DNA of 48,391 bases, taken from contig JABSRP010000048.1 of NCBI GenBank assembly GCA_013215145.1, positions 1 through 48,391 of the forward strand, read 5' to 3'. This stretch comes from Pseudobacteriovorax sp. Its GTDB lineage: Bacteria > Bdellovibrionota_B > Oligoflexia > Oligoflexales > Oligoflexaceae. This document shows positions 35,225 through 44,225 of the stretch, piece after piece. Below the pieces are notes generated by a model. It made no database searches, was not told the DNA's origin, and saw only the letters and a program-made list of their open reading frames with translations. Within the stretch, counting starts at the first letter, position 1. Every line of letters starts with the position of its first letter. The translations under genes were made by a program, and so were the position numbers.

Positions 35225-36481
35225 ATGCGAAACACGATGTCACAGTTCATTCATAGAGTCCTATTAATTTTAACTATCGCCTGCTATGGCAAAGCCTTCG
35301 CACAGGCAGAGGTGATGGTTGAGGTTTCTGATAATATAAGCTTTTCCTTTGTTAAGGCTATGAATGATGACGTCCTAACCTTTGAGGAATCCCCTAGCGG
35401 CAATGCGATAGATGCGATTGCCGAAAGACTGGGCGGTTATCCTTCGGCCCTACAAATATATTGGTCGGTAACAGAGCAAGGAACCACGATTCCCGGGTTG
35501 TTTAGGGGCCAAAAAATGCCTATCCCCTGGGCTAGAGGTTGGGCCATTCCGTTTCTCAAAGCAATGTATGGTGGATCGCCTCAGAGGGCTACCGGAGCCT
35601 GTGCGGACAGAAGGTTCTTGGATCAGCTTGAAGACAGCATACCCGAACCAAGAAAGACATACCGATACCTTAACTACAGCGCCAAAACCAGACCCGACCG
35701 CTTTCACAGTGCTCCCATAGATGCAAAAGAAGGGGTTATTCCCTGGCGTGCTATGCGCCATGGGTTCGTGGCGACACTGACTCATGTGGATATTTGGAGA
35801 GGAAAGGTCTGTGGGTACTCTCTGGAAGAGAACCCACACACTCATCGCTACTCTCGTCCCATAAACCCAATCTTTGTCTCAAGGACTTCCGCTCGCAACC
35901 GCAGTAACCGCTCCACATACCGGGGGCCAGAAATTGGCTTTCAGATTTTCGATCAATCTTGGCGAGACCTTAGGGACGGTGACGGGAAGTCCTTGCGCTT
36001 TGTGATACCCGCTAACAGTACCCGTCAGTACACTTGGTACTATCAAGGAAAAACCACAAGCCTGCGGGCGTTTGTCGATAAGGCATTACCCGAAGATATT
36101 TTCGATATCGCTATCAGCGGAAGGCAAAAAGAGCCCGTCCTTGGCCCAACATCAGAAGGCGCTCCTGATTCGTTGACAACCATAAATCCAAGCTCAATCA
36201 AAAAAGCCGTCTACGACGAATTCGCGAAGGACATCGCCGCGGCATATCCGTCACGAGCTCTGCAAATTTACCATATACAACTGACGCGACAGAGTCCAGG
36301 ACGCTGGTTCGCCACAGCTTTTGTTCTTCAACATCCTTACGGAACAGCACTGCAAGCCAGATTGTTACCCGATGGACTGACATGTAACGCAAACTACCGT
36401 AGGAGTCGGCAGACCTGGCAGCGCGTAGGCGACTTACGCTGTGGTGAGCCACACACCGCATTCTCAGTGGGAGGGTTTTGA
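35225..36481 (+). CDS. Secreted protein of unknown function
   Basis: 418 residues. Signal peptide ending GKAFAQA. The mature protein begins with EVMVEVSDNISFSFVKAMNDD and has a basic central region rich in Arg and Tyr (NPHTHRYSRPINPIFVSRTSARNRSNRSTYRG) plus five scattered Cys. I recognise no catalytic motif or family. The ATG at 35225 is used; an in-frame TTG at 35210 and an ATG at 35234 are alternatives, with a GAGAGA-like site upstream of 35225. It sits alone between a terminator and the 579-residue unknown protein. Confidence 0.72.
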   Translation: MRNTMSQFIHRVLLILTIACYGKAFAQAEVMVEVSDNISFSFVKAMNDDVLTFEESPSGNAIDAIAERLGGYPSALQIYWSVTEQGTTIPGLFRGQKMPIPWARGWAIPFLKAMYGGSPQRATGACADRRFLDQLEDSIPEPRKTYRYLNYSAKTRPDRFHSAPIDAKEGVIPWRAMRHGFVATLTHVDIWRGKVCGYSLEENPHTHRYSRPINPIFVSRTSARNRSNRSTYRGPEIGFQIFDQSWRDLRDGDGKSLRFVIPANSTRQYTWYYQGKTTSLRAFVDKALPEDIFDIAISGRQKEPVLGPTSEGAPDSLTTINPSSIKKAVYDEFAKDIAAAYPSRALQIYHIQLTRQSPGRWFATAFVLQHPYGTALQARLLPDGLTCNANYRRSRQTWQRVGDLRCGEPHTAFSVGGF

Positions 36482-36577
36482 TCAAACCCTAGAAAAACCA
36501 AGGAGTACCTTTCGCAAAAAAGACGAACATACGCTATCATGGACGCTCACATGTTTCATGATTAGAGGAACATCGTC

Positions 36578-38317
36578 ATGCCGCCCGAGAGACAACATAC
36601 TCCTAACTGGCCTCATGCTCCACAGTCCGCCAAAGGACATATCTCAGATATTTTAGGCCTGTGCATTGACTTTAAACAAGAGGTCTCAGCACCCCAGCCA
36701 AATGGAGCTCACTTGGAAACCCTACACAAGGAGCTTATTAAGCTATCAGCATCTTTGGTGGAAAATCGAGACGTTAGTCAGCAGAATCAACTGGAGTTTC
36801 GCCAATCTGTGGTCCGCGCTCTCGATTTTATGCTTTATATGCACGAATATATTATCGCCCCAGAAATCTTTATTGATACCTTTGGCTCCGCATGCCTCGT
36901 GCATCATAAACAAGACTTAAAGAAACAGGATGCAGGAGCCATCCGATCACTGATCCAAAAGAATATTGGATTGCCAAAAGAGGAAATCGAAAGACTAACT
37001 GCGAAAAACACATTTTTCTTACAAGATGCCGCGGCTAAAAAAAATATTATCAAAGCTTTATGTGATATTTTCGAAATCCAAAGTTCATTACCGAAGGAGT
37101 CATTAGAAACCAATATTCAGAGGTTTTTTCAGGAGATCTTCGAACCCTTACCTTTTCCTAGGCAAAGTATCCAGATTATTATCTCGGGAAATATGATCTT
37201 TTTCACATTACCTTTTGCCGAAAAATCCAAGAAAGCTATCTTTCCGGAATATGAATCCATGGCAAGTGCCGATCGCATCCTCATCGATGAGTTTATTAAA
37301 AAGATAAATAGCTTTCGTCAGGACCAGTTTGCTCATTTTCCTGTTTTTGGATTTTTAAAGGGAGAGCATTTATCAGATAGTCTTATCGAAACCATATGCA
37401 AAAAAACGGACTATCGTAAGGACTTCGTGAGATCGATGTTAAACACTATTTTTACCATCCTTCCTCAAGACCAAGTTGACAAGTACCTGCTTCACGACGT
37501 CTGGGGTCACAGCTGGCAAGCCGGTATGCTAGACTTTGAAAAACTTTACCAAGACATTGCTACTTATGCTCTCGACTTCAATGATCTTATCACCGAATCG
37601 GGATCTCATTTAAAAAATATCTTTTCCCAAGGCTATAACCAAGAGCTTTGGCTTCAGTTTGTGACCGACACCATTATGGAACGCCTACCCATTGCGCTAG
37701 CCCCTGTGATTGCGGAAATGCTAGCTGACATTGTTGAATGTAAATTCTTGAAAACAAACCCTGAGTTAGCGCACCGTCTTCCCAGTTCTAGTGTCTTCAA
37801 AAGCAAACCAGTCAAATTAGATTTTATGTTTGAGGACTTAGAATTCTATTTTCGACAGGCGCGTAAGACCTTCGACTTATGGCTTAAATATGACTCGAGA
37901 AAAGATAAAACTAAAGACCGTCTATCACAAATTTTACCAGATCATGACGAAGACACTATACATGACATCTTAAAACATATGGAACAGGACTTAAAAGTTC
38001 ATCTTGAAAGACACTTTAGCTATCACTTAAGCCCCAAATCCACAGGATCAAAACTCAGCATTTATGATCAACTGACGCTAAATTTTCTGTCTCAGATAGG
38101 CGCCTTTATTAGAACTTTTCAAGAACTCGACGGTTTAAACTTCGATCAGTCACCCATGGATCGATTCGTCGATTTATTGGCTATTTCGACAGGACTATTT
38201 TACGAGAAGAATCATCAAGAGAATATTTGGAAGATTGATGAATACGTGGGAAGCTTCTTTGTTCCATTAGTCGAACAACTTCATCAAGACCATTTGGATC
38301 AACCACCAAAATCCTAA
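36578..38317 (+). CDS. Large helical protein of unknown function with HDVWGH motif
   Basis: 579 residues, mostly alpha-helical with no signal peptide or membrane segment, so cytoplasmic. The most striking segment is DKYLLHDVWGHSWQAGM (His306, His311). An HDxxGH pair coordinates iron in aromatic amino-acid hydroxylases, and an acidic residue follows in EMLADIVECKF (about 380-390), but overall similarity to those enzymes is not visible. The C-terminal third contains long amphipathic helices (FYFRQARKTFDLWLKYD, DTIHDILKHMEQDLKVHLERHF). ATG with GAGGA 8 nt upstream. The gene ends at a terminator shared with the convergent chemoreceptor. Function unknown; a metal-dependent enzyme is a hypothesis. 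Confidence 0.75.
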   Translation: MPPERQHTPNWPHAPQSAKGHISDILGLCIDFKQEVSAPQPNGAHLETLHKELIKLSASLVENRDVSQQNQLEFRQSVVRALDFMLYMHEYIIAPEIFIDTFGSACLVHHKQDLKKQDAGAIRSLIQKNIGLPKEEIERLTAKNTFFLQDAAAKKNIIKALCDIFEIQSSLPKESLETNIQRFFQEIFEPLPFPRQSIQIIISGNMIFFTLPFAEKSKKAIFPEYESMASADRILIDEFIKKINSFRQDQFAHFPVFGFLKGEHLSDSLIETICKKTDYRKDFVRSMLNTIFTILPQDQVDKYLLHDVWGHSWQAGMLDFEKLYQDIATYALDFNDLITESGSHLKNIFSQGYNQELWLQFVTDTIMERLPIALAPVIAEMLADIVECKFLKTNPELAHRLPSSSVFKSKPVKLDFMFEDLEFYFRQARKTFDLWLKYDSRKDKTKDRLSQILPDHDEDTIHDILKHMEQDLKVHLERHFSYHLSPKSTGSKLSIYDQLTLNFLSQIGAFIRTFQELDGLNFDQSPMDRFVDLLAISTGLFYEKNHQENIWKIDEYVGSFFVPLVEQLHQDHLDQPPKS

Positions 38318-38334
38318 GCCACCCACGAAATATC

Positions 38335-38357
38335 AAAGCCTCCTTAAGAGGCTTTTT
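38335..38357 (+). terminator. Rho-independent terminator in the convergent junction
   Basis: AAAGCCTC-cttaa-GAGGCTTT with T residues following. It serves the 579-residue protein; its 3' arm lies inside the last codons of the oppositely transcribed chemoreceptor. Confidence 0.85.
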
Positions 38358-41055
38358 CGTAGACGATATCATCGTCGTCTGTAAAGTTTTCCTGCGACTC
38401 ACGATTTAGCGTAAAGCGAGCCACTATTTGATTTAACTCGCTACTAACTGTGGACAGGTCTTTAATCAGACCTAGAGAATCATTGGCTAAGGTCTGGGTC
38501 GTATCAGCTGCCTTCTCAACCTCAGACATCTCACTAAGGACCTGAGTGGTAGCCGTCGTCGAGCTGGCGATTTCTTTGGTAGATCGCGAAGTCGTGACCA
38601 TCTGCTCTTCGATAGCTGCGGCGATAGATGAACTTAAATCGTTGACTGTGGATATTGAGTCGCAGATTTCTTGAACAAGGTTTAGATTTTCATCAATACT
38701 CAGTTGGATCTTATCAGTGGTGGCAACAATCTCTTCTGTAGCGCCACCAGTTTGATTCGCAAGCTCTTTAACCTCAGATGCAACCACAGCAAACCCCTTA
38801 CCGTGCTCCCCTGCCCTTGCTGACTCAATGGACGCGTTCAGTGCCAACAGATTCGTTTGCTCCGCTATGGAATTAATAATCTTGGCAAACTCGCTGATTT
38901 CTTTGCTCTGTTCACTTAGGTGCCTGATTTTGGATAGCGTTTCTACGGCTTTATTAGCCGATTCCTGAACGAGTACAGCCACTTTTTGCGAGCTTTGACC
39001 AATTTCCGTAATCGCATGGCTCATTTGGTTGGCCCCTGTGTTTAGGCCTTCCATACTTTCATTCACCGAACCAACAAATCGGTTGACTTTTGAAGCCCGG
39101 TCTTTGGTCTCGCTAGAATTCTGGGTCATTTTGGTACTCGAGCCCAACAAAGTTGTCGACGAACTATCCACCCGACCACTTAGGTTTTGGATGGTTAGTA
39201 GGTTTTGCCTGAACTCTTCAAATAGGTCTTTGAGAGAGTCCACAACATCACCGATCAAACCTTCCGCTTCGAAATCAAACTGTTTGGTCAGATCTCCTTC
39301 TTTCACCGCTCTGACCACATCTAGAGTATTTTTCACTGCGGACTCTAAAGCTCGGGCATCGGCCCTTTGCTTTTTCTCAGACTCCTCTGCAGTTTTTCTA
39401 GCAGAAAGGGCTTGCTCTTCCATTTCTTTAGCAGTCTTCAAGGCTGATTCAGCCTGGTCTTTCGACTGCAATGCATTTTGAGAGGCCTCCATAGCTTTTT
39501 TCTTTTCCACCTCGGCAAGCGCCATGGCATCTTCTGCTCGTTTTTTCTCCAGTCCAGCTTCCGTAGCAGCCTTATTCGCCTTATTCTTTTCTTCTTCAGC
39601 CTCCTTCGCTGCTAGCAAGGATTTTTCTTTTTCCTTTTCGGCTAGCTCCATGGCTTCTTTGGCTTTATTAGCCTCTTCTGCTGCACGCCTGGCTGCCTCA
39701 TCAGCCTTTCTTTTCTCCACTTCGGCCTCTTCCGAGGCTTGGGTTGCCTTCTCTTTTTCTTCCAAGGACCTCTTTTTCTGCTCTTCAGCTAACTCGAGGG
39801 CCTCGCTAGCTTTTTTTGCACTTTTTTCAGCCGCTTCCTCTGACGCCAAAGCCTCTTTCATCTTGAGCTCCGCTTCAGCCTTAGCGTCTCGAGCAGCCTC
39901 AGCTTCTGTCTCGGCAGCTTTCAACGACTCCGCAACCCGTTTTTTCTGAGCGGCTAAGGTATCAATGCAGGTATTCAAACTACGTGCCATGGATCCAATC
40001 TCATCGTCTCGTGAGTAGGACATACGGCTATCCAAATGGTCGGCAGCCACATCCTTAAGAATTTTTTCGGTCTCTTGTAGAGGCTGCGTCACTCCAAATA
40101 GAGTTTTATAAGCGCAGATGAACATACCGATCACCATCGCAAAGAAACCCGCAAGAAGGATACTCAAGGTTATCAAGGATTGAGATTGGCCGGCTTCTAG
40201 CTCGCGTAGAGTCGAGACCTGTTGAGATCTGATTAATCCCTTGATGTCGTTGACAACTGTAGAGATGACTCCGAAAAACTCGGCGGCATTCTCACCAAAG
40301 GCGCCACGCTCGGAGTTGGCAACAGTCTTTAAGAAAACGCTATTGACCTGTTGCCAATGCTTTGTACTGGCAAAACTGTCTCGCAATTCCGCATTTTTTT
40401 CATCCAAAGCAAGTTGGGTGGAATATAAGTTAACCATCATCTCCGAACGTAAGTTCAGTAATTGAGATAACTTTTTCTCACCAAAAGGATTATCTTTGGC
40501 AAGGACGGCGGATAGGTTCGCTCGCAGTTTGCCGGCTGACTCGCGAGAGTACTCCAGCCCCATGATGGTCAGGTAGTTACGTACGAAATCCGTATGGGCG
40601 TGCCGGCTCGAAATTTCCGCTAGGTTGATAAGGGAGACGATCAAACCGGTGTAGTTTTTCAAAACGGTTGAGGACTCCACCTTCTGGTCCACGGCGATTC
40701 GGAATTCCGGCAAATCCTTCACTAGGCTTGAGGATACCTTATTTATAAGTTCATCACCGAAAGCAGAGGCTTCGAGGCTAGCAATCATTTTGCCCTTCTC
40801 GGCATCGACTTTTTCTCGCTGCGACACCACTCTTTCGAGAGGGATGCCACCTGCCAAATAACCTACCGAAAGCCCTCTCTCGACTTGAAGAAGACCAATC
40901 AATTCGGTACCATGGGATACAGCACGTAACTCTGTAAGGGATTTACCGTATTGACGGTAATCCGAGGAAACCTGAAAAATCTGCCAAATCACGGATAGGA
41001 AGAATCCTATAAGAGGTATTGCAACAAGTAGGGTTAACCTTCGTTTAACTGTCAT
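38344..41055 (-). CDS. NIT-domain methyl-accepting chemotaxis protein with expanded coiled coil
   Basis: 903 residues. TM1 is at about 7-27 (LTLLVAIPLIGFFLSVIWQIF), then a periplasmic nitrate/nitrite-sensor (NIT) domain with LLQVERGLSVGYLAGG. TM2 is near 295-318 (LITLSILLAGFFAMVIGMFICAY), followed by a HAMP domain. About 215 residues of nearly pure E/K/A coiled coil (375-590) come next. A second HAMP-like segment (VVRAVKEGDLTKQFDFEAEGLIGDVVDSL) precedes the signalling domain with hairpin tip INSIAEQTNLLALNASIESARAGEHGKGFAVVASEVKELANQT. It relays a periplasmic signal, perhaps nitrate/nitrite, to CheA. The coiled coil is much longer than in ordinary MCPs. ATG at 41055. Family: certain; ligand: inferred from domain name. 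Confidence 0.93.
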   Translation of the reverse strand: MTVKRRLTLLVAIPLIGFFLSVIWQIFQVSSDYRQYGKSLTELRAVSHGTELIGLLQVERGLSVGYLAGGIPLERVVSQREKVDAEKGKMIASLEASAFGDELINKVSSSLVKDLPEFRIAVDQKVESSTVLKNYTGLIVSLINLAEISSRHAHTDFVRNYLTIMGLEYSRESAGKLRANLSAVLAKDNPFGEKKLSQLLNLRSEMMVNLYSTQLALDEKNAELRDSFASTKHWQQVNSVFLKTVANSERGAFGENAAEFFGVISTVVNDIKGLIRSQQVSTLRELEAGQSQSLITLSILLAGFFAMVIGMFICAYKTLFGVTQPLQETEKILKDVAADHLDSRMSYSRDDEIGSMARSLNTCIDTLAAQKKRVAESLKAAETEAEAARDAKAEAELKMKEALASEEAAEKSAKKASEALELAEEQKKRSLEEKEKATQASEEAEVEKRKADEAARRAAEEANKAKEAMELAEKEKEKSLLAAKEAEEEKNKANKAATEAGLEKKRAEDAMALAEVEKKKAMEASQNALQSKDQAESALKTAKEMEEQALSARKTAEESEKKQRADARALESAVKNTLDVVRAVKEGDLTKQFDFEAEGLIGDVVDSLKDLFEEFRQNLLTIQNLSGRVDSSSTTLLGSSTKMTQNSSETKDRASKVNRFVGSVNESMEGLNTGANQMSHAITEIGQSSQKVAVLVQESANKAVETLSKIRHLSEQSKEISEFAKIINSIAEQTNLLALNASIESARAGEHGKGFAVVASEVKELANQTGGATEEIVATTDKIQLSIDENLNLVQEICDSISTVNDLSSSIAAAIEEQMVTTSRSTKEIASSTTATTQVLSEMSEVEKAADTTQTLANDSLGLIKDLSTVSSELNQIVARFTLNRESQENFTDDDDIVYEKAS

Positions 41056-41433
41056 CTAGTGCCTCACTATTAACTATTTCCTATCTGTTGGTCGGCAGCA
41101 TTTGCCCAAAATTGATAAATTTGCCCAAACCGCAACATAATAACCGGTAGTTTCGCCCCAACTATGTGCTTAATTCCCCGTATTTTATGATCTTTTCAAA
41201 TTATACTTTTACCAAAGATCCTGTACCAATCTCATAGTTGTCTATAACGATGCCGCAGCAATGTCAGAAACCATTACGTTTTCTCAGCAGAAGACTTTGT
41301 AAAATTGAGGGATAAAAACTTGGTGAGACCGGATATTAGTCTAAAAGTCCGGCTTTGTAAAAACTTATCTTGCTTCCTTAGCCCCTAATATATCTTGTAC
41401 CATTCGGATTCGTCGCTATCGAGGCATAAAACC
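41056..41433. other. Intergenic region upstream of the NIT chemoreceptor
   Basis: 378 bp without a gene. It contains an inverted repeat CCGGA / TCCGG (41329-41333, 41348-41352) with an inner TTAG/CTAA, about 100 bp after the peptidase stop, which may end that transcript or be an operator. The chemoreceptor promoter must be here; no convincing sigma28 or sigma70 boxes were found. Confidence 0.4.
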
Positions 41434-42462
41434 TTATGGATACCTTAACGAAGACCTGCTTAGAAAGGCTGTTACAAACTCTCTTTTTTCAGCCAAGAGT
41501 TGTGATCTCATTCTCTCGGCAACATCAATCTGTTGACCGGAGAACTCATAGAAAAAAAGCTCGTCATACTTTGTAGATAAAATGGTAAGGGCATAAACTT
41601 CAGCAAAATCCTCCAGACTATTATCCATAGAATAGGTCGTGACGAAGGGCATTTGTTCGAAGATCTCATATGAGTCTTGAGGATTGAAGATCTCTCTTCC
41701 TGGTTCGCAATTATAAAAACAAAAGACTTTGCTGTCGAAAAGATTCAAACTATCGATAATCCGAGTCGGAGTACTCCAACTTAATCTAGACCAGATCGTG
41801 CCAGAATCCCAACTGTCGCAGTCACTATCAAAATCATAAAATCCTTGGCAGTTCACACCATTAGCAAAGTCGAAGAAATGACCAAACTCATGAAGTAAAA
41901 CGTATTCGATAAATTCACGTGAACCCAAGTCCCGCCAGTCAATCATCGGCAAATCGTCAACGACTTGGTAACGTTCTTTTTCGTCATGAAGAAAGTTCTT
42001 TTGTTCCTTCCAACTCATGGCCTTGTTGTGATCGAAACTATTTGATAGCAGACTCGAGTGAAAAGAAAGTTGTACACCATCGAGTATCGCATCTTCGTAG
42101 TAGTTTTGGCTGTAGAATACTGGAGCTGCTAGCGCAATACTATCCATTTGATCCCGAAAATTTATTTCCCGTATGGAACAGAACATCTTCTGATTGATCT
42201 CATCTAACTCATCATAAATCAACAGGAGGTAATCTGCGGCTTTCTTATCAAGATTGCAGGTCATGGAGTTTTCGCTCGAAGTCTGACAGCGATATGTGAT
42301 ATCCACAATATGCTCCCGACAATCACTCGGACGCTGAAATCGTTGTGTTGTCTGTTCAGGTGGAGCCATGCCTGTTGGTCTCTTTTGAACAGGTTGATCG
42401 CATGAAATTAGAGCCACTGCGAAAAATAAGCTTAGAAAAGTTCGAAACATAGGTAACAACAT
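41434..42462 (-). CDS. Zinc-metallopeptidase-like lipoprotein
   Basis: 342 residues. Signal peptide with lipobox (FAVALISC). The HEFGH motif (His191-His195, in EYVLLHEFGHFFDFANG) is the zincin active-site pattern, with Glu192 as base. A second conserved block, NSLEDFAEVYAL, is placed like the third-ligand helix of zincins that guard cell-surface substrates. Several Cys (SDCREH, RCQTS, MTCNL, MFCS, VNCQG, SDCDS, FCFYNC) suggest a disulfide-rich exported enzyme. ATG at 42462 has GGGAG 5 nt upstream; an ATG at 42450 would also keep the signal. Likely periplasmic or surface peptidase; substrate unknown. Confidence 0.82.
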   Translation of the reverse strand: MLLPMFRTFLSLFFAVALISCDQPVQKRPTGMAPPEQTTQRFQRPSDCREHIVDITYRCQTSSENSMTCNLDKKAADYLLLIYDELDEINQKMFCSIREINFRDQMDSIALAAPVFYSQNYYEDAILDGVQLSFHSSLLSNSFDHNKAMSWKEQKNFLHDEKERYQVVDDLPMIDWRDLGSREFIEYVLLHEFGHFFDFANGVNCQGFYDFDSDCDSWDSGTIWSRLSWSTPTRIIDSLNLFDSKVFCFYNCEPGREIFNPQDSYEIFEQMPFVTTYSMDNSLEDFAEVYALTILSTKYDELFFYEFSGQQIDVAERMRSQLLAEKREFVTAFLSRSSLRYP

Positions 42463-42617
42463 GAGGACTCCCTACAACAACATCAGCGAGGTTTAGGGAA
42501 TTTTCTGCAAGACTCTTGCCAATCAAAGCCTTTGTATTTACTATACTAATTTGTCAGTGAATGACTCATATGTCGTGAAAGGTGACGGTCTATCATGCGG
42601 TTATAGCCAAACTTTAG

Positions 42618-43187
42618 CTATGATTCGCTGATCAGATTAAGCTGACTCTTCAACCATAAGGCACGCTCTTTTATGGGCAGTTTTGGCACCTCGATAAGAT
42701 CATATCCCTGTTTGCGATAGGCGTCGCGAAGCTGTTGATCCATGATTTTTGTCATGCCAAAGCTCATGGTGCGCTCATCATCTTGACAGTAGATCTCATG
42801 CCACAAGGGACAATAGAAGACCCTCAAATCGTAACGATAGTGACGGGCGGCCCTGCTAAAGGCGTCAGTGTCAATGGAGGCTTGACTTGCATAGGCAATA
42901 CAATCCGTGACACCTCGATCAAAAAGAACCAGCCTATCGGAGGTACGATGTCTCGCCTCGTTGAAGGCGGACATATGACGAGACAGAATCAGCTGGATAA
43001 ACAAATAAGGCGACTTATCCCAAAGCGCATCGCCATCGATGGCTCTCTGCTCTGCAATAATCTGTCTTGCGGGCTCTGCGACCACAGGGAAGCTTTGCGC
43101 CATTTCGTTTAATAATGTGGTTTTACCCGTGCCTGGGGACCCACTAAGGCAAATCAGCAACTTATATTCTCCTGAAAGGTGATACAT
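42618..43187 (-). CDS. AAA_28-type P-loop ATPase/kinase-like protein
   Basis: 189 residues. Walker A LSGSPGTGKTTLLNEMA lies at about residues 14-30, followed by VVAEPARQIIAEQ and LVLFDRGVTDCIAYA (Walker B-like with Asp-Arg-Gly). The RKQGYDLIEVPKLPIKERALWL end is typical of the AAA_28/NadR-like nucleoside kinase-type family. It probably phosphorylates a small metabolite or nucleotide. Single-domain, cytoplasmic, no DNA-binding part. ATG at 43187 with AGGAGA ribosome site. It faces the truncated Tn3 transposase and stands beside the mobile-element zone. Confidence 0.88.
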   Translation of the reverse strand: MYHLSGEYKLLICLSGSPGTGKTTLLNEMAQSFPVVAEPARQIIAEQRAIDGDALWDKSPYLFIQLILSRHMSAFNEARHRTSDRLVLFDRGVTDCIAYASQASIDTDAFSRAARHYRYDLRVFYCPLWHEIYCQDDERTMSFGMTKIMDQQLRDAYRKQGYDLIEVPKLPIKERALWLKSQLNLISES

Positions 43188-43242
43188 GGGCTAAAAATAA
43201 TCTTCCGGCTCTCTGAGAGAAACGCCTATTGAGCGGCTATAG

Positions 43243-43773
43243 GCTTATTTTGACGAGAAATTTATACTTATTTCGGACCACTTACAAATAAAGCACGTTG
43301 CAGCACTTAAGTTAGGCTTCGCCGATGCGGAAACTATCCTAAAAAGGTTTACTAGGAATAATCTGAAACACCCGACCTACCTTGCATTTTGCGAGCTTGG
43401 AAAAGCGATCAAGACAATTTTCCTCTGCGAATATCTTGGGTCTATGGAGCTGAGGCGAGAAATTAATGAAGGACTGAATGTTGTAGAGAACTGGAACAGT
43501 GCTAATGACTTCCTTTTCTTTGGCAAGAACAGCGAAATCGCCTCCAACTGCATTGCTGATCAGGAAATTTCTATCCTAGCCTTGCACCTGCTTCAAATAT
43601 CAATGGTCTATGTGAATACGATTATGATCCAGCAAGTTCTGACCACTCCGCAATGGAATGATATAATGACCAAGGAAGATTATCGGGCATTAACACCTCT
43701 TATCTACACTCACATCAATCCCTATGGCTCGTTTCATCTGGATATGGGAAAACGAATAGCTCTAGCTGCATAA
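43243..43773 (+). pseudogene. 5'-truncated Tn3-family transposase (C-terminal part)
   Basis: An open frame of about 176 codons without a proper start (preceded by TAG at 43240) encodes the C-terminal end of a Tn3-family DDE transposase. Recognisable blocks are ILKRFTRNNLKHPTYLAF, ELGKAIKTIFLCEYL, ELRREINEGLNVVENWNSAN, ILALHLLQISMVYVNTIMIQQVL and RALTPLIYTHINPYGSFHLDMGKR. Full-length Tn3 transposases have about 950-1000 residues, so more than 80% is missing from the 5' side. The C-terminus appears intact. No matching resolvase or terminal inverted repeat was identified. It is a remnant and cannot transpose by itself. Confidence 0.92.
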
Positions 43774-44225
43774 CATACTAATATATTTGGATATTTATTT
43801 AGTTGGCATGGTTGAGAGTCGCCTGATTATAGCTGTGAATACAAGAACTTACGTCTTATCTTTCCGCTGAGAGCAGCCTAGCTCAAAATACCCCATATAG
43901 CATAGTAAAGTCAAGAATAAACCAGATAATATCCAACTGATTCGAGCCCCCACTCAGTCATGAATCAAAATGCATCCATCCGTCGGCTGCTCCCTCCGGA
44001 AAACCAAAAGAAAACGCTAACCCACTATTTTAGTTTAGTTTTTCGCGCCACAATTACAACTCTTGAACATGCCTATCCAAGCTTTTTTGACAATTTCATC
44101 TTTGCTTAGAAAAATTCTAGGCCCCACAACCTTCATGCGACTCGGTCCCGACCGATATCCTCTTTGGGGTCGAAAGGCCCGATTGGATATTCAAAACAGT
44201 CAGAAAGCACATAAAGGGAATCAGA
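43774..44225. other. Intergenic region upstream of the 7TMR kinase
   Basis: 452 bp without a supported gene. A consensus-like -35 TTGACA lies at 44087-44092, but the -10 17 bp downstream is only AAAAAT. A small hairpin TCGGT-cccg-ACCGA occurs at 44142-44155. A stretch beginning CTTA at 43848 and ending CCCC at 43894 recalls a Tn3 end but is too long. Confidence 0.35.

Noticed and set aside
39524..39949. Long plus-strand ORF rich in Ser/Ala
   Set aside because: It is the antisense of the Glu/Lys/Ala coiled coil in the chemoreceptor; the composition follows from the opposite strand.
43848..43894. CTTA...CCCC stretch resembling a Tn3 terminal repeat
   Set aside because: 47 bp instead of about 38 bp and no partner repeat on the other side was found.
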